DNA from: Streptomyces sp. CB02056
GTDB taxonomy: Bacteria > Actinomycetota > Actinomycetes > Streptomycetales > Streptomycetaceae
Length of the DNA: 64,000 nt
Assembly (NCBI RefSeq): GCF_001905545.1
Contig: NZ_LIPD01000010.1
Coordinates: 124,001 to 188,000, forward strand
Reading direction: 5' to 3'
This document shows, in pieces, positions 58,992 to 64,000 of the stretch. Numbering within the stretch: position 1 is the stretch's first letter; every line of letters begins with the position of its first letter. The notes below the pieces were generated by a model that was not told the origin of the DNA, ran no database searches, and was given only the letters and a program-made list of their open reading frames with translations. Made by a program: the position numbers and the translations under genes.

Positions 58992-60461
58992 CTAGCCGAG
59001 CAGGTCGCGGGCCGCGGCCTTGACCTCGGCGAGCAGGAGGTGGAGGTCGGCCTCCGTCGTGGCGGCGTTGAGGAGGCAGGCGCGGAGCAGCTCGGCGCCG
59101 TCCAGGCGGGCGCCGGTGACGAAGACCCGGCCGCGACGCTGGACGGCGGCGGGGAGGTCGCGGTTGAGGGCGTCGCGGGCGGCCCCGTCCCGGCCGGGGG
59201 CGCGGTGGCGGAACGCCACGATCGAGGTCTGCACCTCGGCGAGCAGCTCCAACTCCTCGTCCGCTTCGACGAGTTCGCCGAGCCGGCGGGCCAGGGCGGT
59301 GCACCGGGCGATGTCCCGGGCGAGCCCGGCTCGGCCCTTGTGGGCGATGGTGGCCCAGACCTTGAGGGCCCGGAAGGGGCGGGTCTGCTCGGTGCCGTAC
59401 TCGGAGAACCAGCCGAGGGCGCCGGCCGACTCGTCGCGCAGGTAGGACGGGACGAGGCTGAAGGTGCCGCGCAGTTCCTCGGTGTCGCGGACCAGCGCGC
59501 AGCCGCAGTCGACCGGGACGCCGAGCCACTTGTGCGGGTCCAGGGCGAGCGAGTCGGCGCGCTCCAGCCCGGCGTAGCGGTGGGCGATGGCCGGGTCGAG
59601 CCGGCCGAAGGCGCCGTACGCGCCGTCCACGTGCATCCAGAGGCCCTGCTCCTCGCAGTGGTCGGCGATCGGGCCGAACCCGTCCACCGCGCCGGCGCCG
59701 ACGGTGCCGGCCGAGGCGACCACCAGGAAGGGCAGCAGGCCGGCCGCGCGGTCGCGCTCGACGGCCGCTCGCAGGTCGGCGGTGTCCAGCCGGCCGTCGG
59801 GGCCGGTGGCCACGGTGCGCAGCTGCCGGCTGCCGAGGCCGAGCAGCTCGGCGGCCTTGCGGACGCAGGAGTGGGTCTCGCCGGTGACGTAGCCGACCAG
59901 CGGCGGCAGGCCCGCCAGGCCCTCCTCGCGGACGTCCCGGCCGGCCCGCCGGGCGGCGCGGTTGCGGGCGGCGGCGAGGCAGACGATGGTCGCCATCGAG
60001 GTGCCGGAGGTGAGCAGGCCGCCGCCGGCCGGGTGCGGGAAGCCGACCAGTTCGGCTATCCAGCGGACCACGGCGCGCTCCAGGTGGACGTCGGCGTGGT
60101 CGCCGCCGGCCGAGCTGGGGTTCATCGCGGAGGCGGCGAGGGTGGCGAGCACCCCGGCGGGGGCGGGGGCGGAGTTGACCCAGCCGAAGAAGCGCGGGTT
60201 GCCGTTGCCCATCGGGTACGGCAGGACGTCCCGTCCGATGGCGCCGATCAGCTCGTCGAGCGGGCGGCCCTCGGTGGGCAGCGGGGCGTCGAGCAGGGCC
60301 CGGCGGGCGGTCTCGTCCATGGGCTGCCAGACCGGGCGTCCGGGCAGGTCGGCGAGGTAGTCGGAGACGAGGTCGGCGGTGGCGTGGGCGGCACGGCGGA
60401 AGTCGGCGTCGGTGACGTCGGTGCCGGTGAAGTCGGTGCCGGGGGAGTCCTCGGTGGTCAT
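58992..60461 (-). CDS. PLP-dependent amino acid decarboxylase, group II
   Basis: A 489-aa fold-type I decarboxylase of the aromatic-L-amino-acid/DDC family. PLP Lys lies in LALDPHKWLGVPVDCG; other motifs are HPRFFG-like NGNPRFFGWVNSAPAPAGVLA, LLTSGTSMATIVCLAAAR, YVTGETHSCVRKAAELLG and WMHVDGAYGAFGRLDP. It probably decarboxylates an aromatic or other hydrophobic amino acid; the exact substrate is unknown. Start ATG is at 60459-60461. No amine-using partner gene is adjacent. Confidence 0.92.
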   Translation of the reverse strand: MTTEDSPGTDFTGTDVTDADFRRAAHATADLVSDYLADLPGRPVWQPMDETARRALLDAPLPTEGRPLDELIGAIGRDVLPYPMGNGNPRFFGWVNSAPAPAGVLATLAASAMNPSSAGGDHADVHLERAVVRWIAELVGFPHPAGGGLLTSGTSMATIVCLAAARNRAARRAGRDVREEGLAGLPPLVGYVTGETHSCVRKAAELLGLGSRQLRTVATGPDGRLDTADLRAAVERDRAAGLLPFLVVASAGTVGAGAVDGFGPIADHCEEQGLWMHVDGAYGAFGRLDPAIAHRYAGLERADSLALDPHKWLGVPVDCGCALVRDTEELRGTFSLVPSYLRDESAGALGWFSEYGTEQTRPFRALKVWATIAHKGRAGLARDIARCTALARRLGELVEADEELELLAEVQTSIVAFRHRAPGRDGAARDALNRDLPAAVQRRGRVFVTGARLDGAELLRACLLNAATTEADLHLLLAEVKAAARDLLG

Positions 60462-60549
60462 GGCGTGCTCCAGGGAGGCCGGGGGACGGGCTGGGCGAGG
60501 CGCGGCGTCCTTGGCGCACCCGGGTCAGGCGATGATCGGGTGATCCTAC

Positions 60550-60587
60550 GCAAGCAGGCCCGCACCGTGCGGTGCGAGCCTGCTTGC
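60550..60587 (-). terminator. Terminator downstream of the 14-Cys protein
   Basis: Arms GCAAGCAGGC / GCCTGCTTGC plus inner GCACC/GGTGC around loop GTGC, 38 bp after the stop of the leftward 60625 gene. Confidence 0.8.
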
Positions 60588-60624
60588 TGAGACCCGGGGG
60601 CGTCGGTCCGGGGGACCGGGGGCA

Positions 60625-61743
60625 TCAGTCCAGCGAGCTGGACAGGCCGCTCGCCGAGCGGCAGTAGCCCTGCATCTCCTTGTTGGTGATCTTGGCGCAG
60701 AGCCGTCCGGCCGCGCCCCCGTCGGTGTAGTTGACCGTGTAGTAGCTGACCAGGCCCTCGGCGCAGGCCTTGCGCTGCCAGCCGTCAGCGGCGGTCGCGC
60801 ACTGCTCGGACGCCCAGTCCTCGCGGTCCAGGTTGTACTTCATGGTGCGCGAGCCGACACCGCGGCTGCAGTCCACCGCCCCGCCGCTGGCCTTGCCGTT
60901 GAGGCACCACTTGAGGGCCTCGGCGTAGACCTCGGGGTGGTTCGGGTAGTCGTGCGAGGAGAGGAAGAAGGTCGGGGCGTAGAAGAAGCAGGCCGACTGG
61001 AACAGCGACGGCTGGTCCTTGCACGGGTAGAGCGGGTCCTGGGCGAGCTTGTCGGCGGGCAGGTTGGCCTTGGCCTGCTCGTCCTCCTCGTCCGGGCCGA
61101 AGAGCTGCATGAACAGGCCCTCGGAGCAGCGGATCCGGTTCTGGTCGGAGGGGAACTTGTTGCACAGGTCGCGCGCCTTGGCGACGTCCTGCTTGGCGAC
61201 GAACATGGTGCCGTGGCCGACGCCGTGGATGCAGGGCCCGGTGTTCTTGGGCGCGCAGAGCTTGAGCAGGTCCGTCTCGGGCTGGGTGGAGGCGTTGAGC
61301 ATCTCCTCGACCGCGCCGTGCAGGTAGCCGGCCGCGCAGGTCTCGTGCGGGAAGGAGATGACCTTCTGGAAGTCGGCGTTGAAGCGCTTGACCGCCGCGT
61401 GGCCGAGCTCGTGCGCGATCGGGTGGCAGAAGCGCACGGTGTACGGCTTCTCCTTGGTGATCTTGTCGAGGTCGGCCAGGGCGACACCGGGGTCGGTGGC
61501 GTCCATCTCGGCCATCACCTTGTTGCGCAGCGTGGAGCGGGTCCACACGGCGGGGTCGCCGGTCGGGGTGGCGCTCGCGGGGCCAGCCGCGGCCGGCCGG
61601 GCGCCGGCGGCGGGGGCCCCGGGGGCGACGGCGGTCAGGGACGCGGTGGCCGCCGCGGGCGACCAGTCGGTGACGGCCACCGACCCCAGGCCCAGGACGC
61701 CCAGGAGCAGGGCGGTGAGAATCGCGAAGACTCGCGGCTGCAT
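60625..61743 (-). CDS. Secreted cysteine-rich protein with HELGH motif
   Basis: A 372-aa exported protein. Signal peptide MQPRVFAILTALLLGVLGLGSVAVT, an Ala/Pro-rich linker to residue 65, then a folded domain with 14 cysteines, enough for seven disulfides. It contains VRFCHPIAHELGHAAVKRF with HExxH at residues 111-115, and CIHGVGHGTMF further on. HExxH suggests a zinc metalloprotease site, but the rest matches no peptidase family I know, and the repeated CxHxxxH-like stretches could be another metal-binding fold. Start ATG is at 61741-61743. Confidence 0.78.
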   Translation of the reverse strand: MQPRVFAILTALLLGVLGLGSVAVTDWSPAAATASLTAVAPGAPAAGARPAAAGPASATPTGDPAVWTRSTLRNKVMAEMDATDPGVALADLDKITKEKPYTVRFCHPIAHELGHAAVKRFNADFQKVISFPHETCAAGYLHGAVEEMLNASTQPETDLLKLCAPKNTGPCIHGVGHGTMFVAKQDVAKARDLCNKFPSDQNRIRCSEGLFMQLFGPDEEDEQAKANLPADKLAQDPLYPCKDQPSLFQSACFFYAPTFFLSSHDYPNHPEVYAEALKWCLNGKASGGAVDCSRGVGSRTMKYNLDREDWASEQCATAADGWQRKACAEGLVSYYTVNYTDGGAAGRLCAKITNKEMQGYCRSASGLSSSLD

Positions 61744-61985
61744 GACGGGATCCCCCGGCGGATCGAGGTGAACGTTTCGCTCCCATCCTGACGGCACGTG
61801 AGCGGTAAGCCGCGATTTCGCCCGCCATTCGGGAGGTGTCGGCGACGCTATCGCACCGTGGGACCTCCGGGCCCGGCGGGATGGTTCCGCACAATCACCC
61901 GGACGGAGTACGGGGGCGCGGGCGTCGCCGGGTGCGCCGTTCGGGTGGCGGCACCCGCGCCCCACACGCGTTCAGGCCCCGGCGG

Positions 61986-63836
61986 TCAGAGCTCCAGCGT
62001 CACCCGGTACTCCGTCAGCCAGGCGTCGAAGTCCAGCGCGAGGTCGACGGCCAGCCGGACGGACTGCGGGTCGGTGTCCGGGGCGAGCGCGTCGGCGAGG
62101 CGCCGCCGGTCGAGCAGGTCCAGGGCCGGGGAGGTGCGCTCGACGGCCAGCCGGGCCAGTTCGGCGCGCAGCTTCGCCGGGTAGTGCGGGTCGGTGGTGA
62201 CCGGGTACGGGCTCTTCGCCCGCTCGGCGACCGCGGCCGGCAGCACGTCCCGGACGGCGGCGCGCAGCAGGCTCTTCTCCCGCCCGTCGAAGGACTTCAT
62301 CGCCCACGGGGCGTTGAAGACGTACTGGACCAGCCGGTGGTCGCAGAACGGCACCCGCACCTCCAGGCCGTTGGCCATGCTCATCCGGTCCTTGCGGTCG
62401 AGCAGGATGCAGACGAAGCGGGTCAGGTTGAGGTACGAGATCTCGCGCATCCGTCGTTCGAGCGGATCCGCCTCCGGCAGGTGCGGGACCTCGGCGACCG
62501 CCTCGCGGTAGCGGGCCCTTCGGTAGCCGTCCAGGTCGAGCTTGCGGAGCAGTTCGGCGTCCAGGAGGTGCTCGCGCGGGGTGGCTCCGCCGCCGGCGAT
62601 GCCGGTGAGGCCGAGCGCCCAGGGGAAGTCGTCGACGGCGATGGTGGCCGGGTCGTGGAACCAGCGGTAGCCGCCGAAGAGCTCGTCCGCCGACTCGCCG
62701 GACAGTGCGACGGTGGAGTGGCGGCGCACGCCCCGGAAGAGCAGCAGCAGCGAGGTGTCCATGTCGCCGACGCCGTTGGGCAGGTCACGGGCGCGCAGCA
62801 CGACGGAGCGCCGGGCCGGGTCCGTCAGGTCGGCCGCGTCCAGCTCGACGACGCTGTGGTTGGCGCCGACGTGGTCGGCGAGCAGCCGGGCGAACGGGCC
62901 GTCCTGGGTCTGCCGGACGTCGTTGGCGTTGAAGGTCTCGCTCTGCCCGGCGAAGCCGACGGAGAAGGAGCGCACCGGGCCGGCCCCGGCCGCGCCCAGG
63001 GTCCGGGCGGCCAGGGCGGTGACGGCGCTGGAGTCCAGGCCGCCGGAGAGCAGCGAGCAGAGCGGGACGTCCGCCTCCAGCTGACGGTGCACGATGTCGT
63101 CCAGCAGGGCCCGGACGGTGGCGACCGTGGCCTCCAGGCTGTCGCGGTGCTCGCGCGCCTCCAGCGCCCAGTAGCGGCGGACCGAGAGGCCCTCGCGGCG
63201 CACCCGCACGACGTGCCCGGGCCGGACCTCGTGGATGTCCCGGTACGGGGTGAGCCCCGGGGTGCGGGCGTAGCCGAGCAGTTCGCGCAGCCCGTCCAGG
63301 TCCACCACCGGGCGGACGGCGGGGTGGGCGAACAGGGCCTTGACCTCGGAGCCGAAGACCACGCCGTCCGGGGTGCGGTGGTAGTACAGGGGTTTGACGC
63401 CCATCCGGTCGCGGACCAGCAGCAGCTCCTCGCGCCGGATGTCCCAGACCGCGAAGGCGAACATGCCGTTGAGCCGTTCGGCCAGGTGCTCGCCCCATTC
63501 CAGGTAGGCGCGCAGCACGACCTCGGTGTCGCTGCGGGTGCGGAAGCGGTGCCCGGCCGCCTCCAGTTCCGCGCGCAGTTCGCGGTGGTTGTAGACCTCG
63601 CCGCTGTAGGTGAGCACGGCCAGCGTCCGGCCGTCGTGCTCGACCGTCATCGGTTGGACGCCGCCCGCGATGTCGATCACCGCGAGCCGGCGGTGGCCGA
63701 GCACGGCGTGCGGCTCCAGGTGGACGCCGCCGGCGTCCGGGCCGCGGCGGGCCTGGGTGGCCGTCATCGCGTCGATGACCCCCCGTTCGGCGGTGAGGTC
63801 GCGCTCGAACGCGACCCATCCGGTGATCCCGCACAT
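61986..63836 (-). CDS. asnB: Asparagine synthetase, glutamine-hydrolysing
   Basis: A 616-aa enzyme. Class II glutaminase domain begins with Cys2 (MCGITGWVAFERD), with RRGPDAGGVHLEP and LAVLTYSGEVYNHRELR. The synthetase domain has the PP-loop CSLLSGGLDSSAVTALAA, LSGESADELFGGYRWF and RVPFCDHRLVQYVF. It makes Asn from Asp, Gln and ATP; in actinomycetes related enzymes also amidate cell-wall or natural-product precursors. ATG 63836 is chosen because Cys must follow the initiator Met; a TTG at 63842 would break that. Confidence 0.94.
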   Translation of the reverse strand: MCGITGWVAFERDLTAERGVIDAMTATQARRGPDAGGVHLEPHAVLGHRRLAVIDIAGGVQPMTVEHDGRTLAVLTYSGEVYNHRELRAELEAAGHRFRTRSDTEVVLRAYLEWGEHLAERLNGMFAFAVWDIRREELLLVRDRMGVKPLYYHRTPDGVVFGSEVKALFAHPAVRPVVDLDGLRELLGYARTPGLTPYRDIHEVRPGHVVRVRREGLSVRRYWALEAREHRDSLEATVATVRALLDDIVHRQLEADVPLCSLLSGGLDSSAVTALAARTLGAAGAGPVRSFSVGFAGQSETFNANDVRQTQDGPFARLLADHVGANHSVVELDAADLTDPARRSVVLRARDLPNGVGDMDTSLLLLFRGVRRHSTVALSGESADELFGGYRWFHDPATIAVDDFPWALGLTGIAGGGATPREHLLDAELLRKLDLDGYRRARYREAVAEVPHLPEADPLERRMREISYLNLTRFVCILLDRKDRMSMANGLEVRVPFCDHRLVQYVFNAPWAMKSFDGREKSLLRAAVRDVLPAAVAERAKSPYPVTTDPHYPAKLRAELARLAVERTSPALDLLDRRRLADALAPDTDPQSVRLAVDLALDFDAWLTEYRVTLEL

Positions 63837-64000
63837 CAGCAAGCCTCCGGTCTTCCGCTTCGTGTTCAGGGGGTCACGCTACGTGCGGAGTTGGCGCCGC
63901 TTCAAGGGGCTTTCGGGAACAGGGGCGAACGGGTGGCCGTTCGACGGCCGAATGTGAAGGAGTCGTGGATGTGGTCTGAAAGTCGTAATGTCTGCCCGAT
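63837..64000. other. Right-edge region upstream of asnB
   Basis: The asnB promoter should lie here. No gene, palindrome or clear promoter pair is seen before the window ends. Confidence 0.3.

Overview
This is a very GC-rich actinobacterial chromosome segment. It carries a complete whiE-type spore-pigment locus, MurT/GatD, a monomeric isocitrate dehydrogenase, GTG starts, 4-bp stop/start overlaps and a TTA codon inside a biosynthetic gene. Together these point to a Streptomyces or Kitasatospora-like filamentous actinomycete. No rRNA, tRNA or CRISPR array was seen.

Layout. 1-6754: two roadblock/LC7 proteins, a tandem Nudix protein, a VOC protein, a translationally coupled set of two GT4 glycosyltransferases and an SGNH hydrolase, and a YegP-like small protein. 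7302-16801: the most unusual region. An IMP dehydrogenase resembling the Tritrichomonas foetus enzyme and a convergent HAD phosphatase are followed by a tight seven-gene plus-strand operon: APRT-like phosphoribosyltransferase, free-standing PCP (with a TTA codon), P450, free-standing adenylation domain with a histidine-like specificity code, type II thioesterase, threonine-aldolase-like PLP enzyme and MFS transporter. My reading is that His is loaded on the PCP, beta-hydroxylated, released, cleaved by the aldolase to an imidazole aldehyde and ribosylated from PRPP. The product would be a histidine-derived imidazole nucleoside or nucleotide, and the IMPDH may be a self-resistance copy. This is inference, but it is the best candidate here for an undescribed system.

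16911-24900: secreted HNH nuclease, APC permease, a 71-aa secreted peptide ending in CGC, endonuclease IV, a secreted beta-helix protein, an O-methyltransferase, and a class F sortase beside a repeat-bearing surface protein. 25238-32394: the whiE locus, ORFI to ORFVII leftward and the ORFVIII hydroxylase divergent. 32456-44045: APC permease, threonine dehydratase-like protein, EamA exporter behind a probable leaderless 11-aa leader peptide, a SAV_915-like pair, icd, a membrane protein, YdcF, CtaG-like protein and an epimerase-like protein.

44095-53103: SDR/TetR divergent pair with operator, ECF sigma factor with a CU044_5270-type partner, D-2-hydroxyacid dehydrogenase, phosphofructokinase, GatD/MurT and a GNAT enzyme. 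53383-57567: an indigoidine synthetase (A-Ox-PCP-TE) carrying an in-frame 174-bp inverted-repeat element. 57683-63836: small proteins, a PLP decarboxylase, a 14-cysteine secreted protein with an HELGH motif and an asparagine synthetase. Most convergent gene ends have strong stem-loop terminators. Several palindromes and one 8-bp tandem array mark probable control regions.
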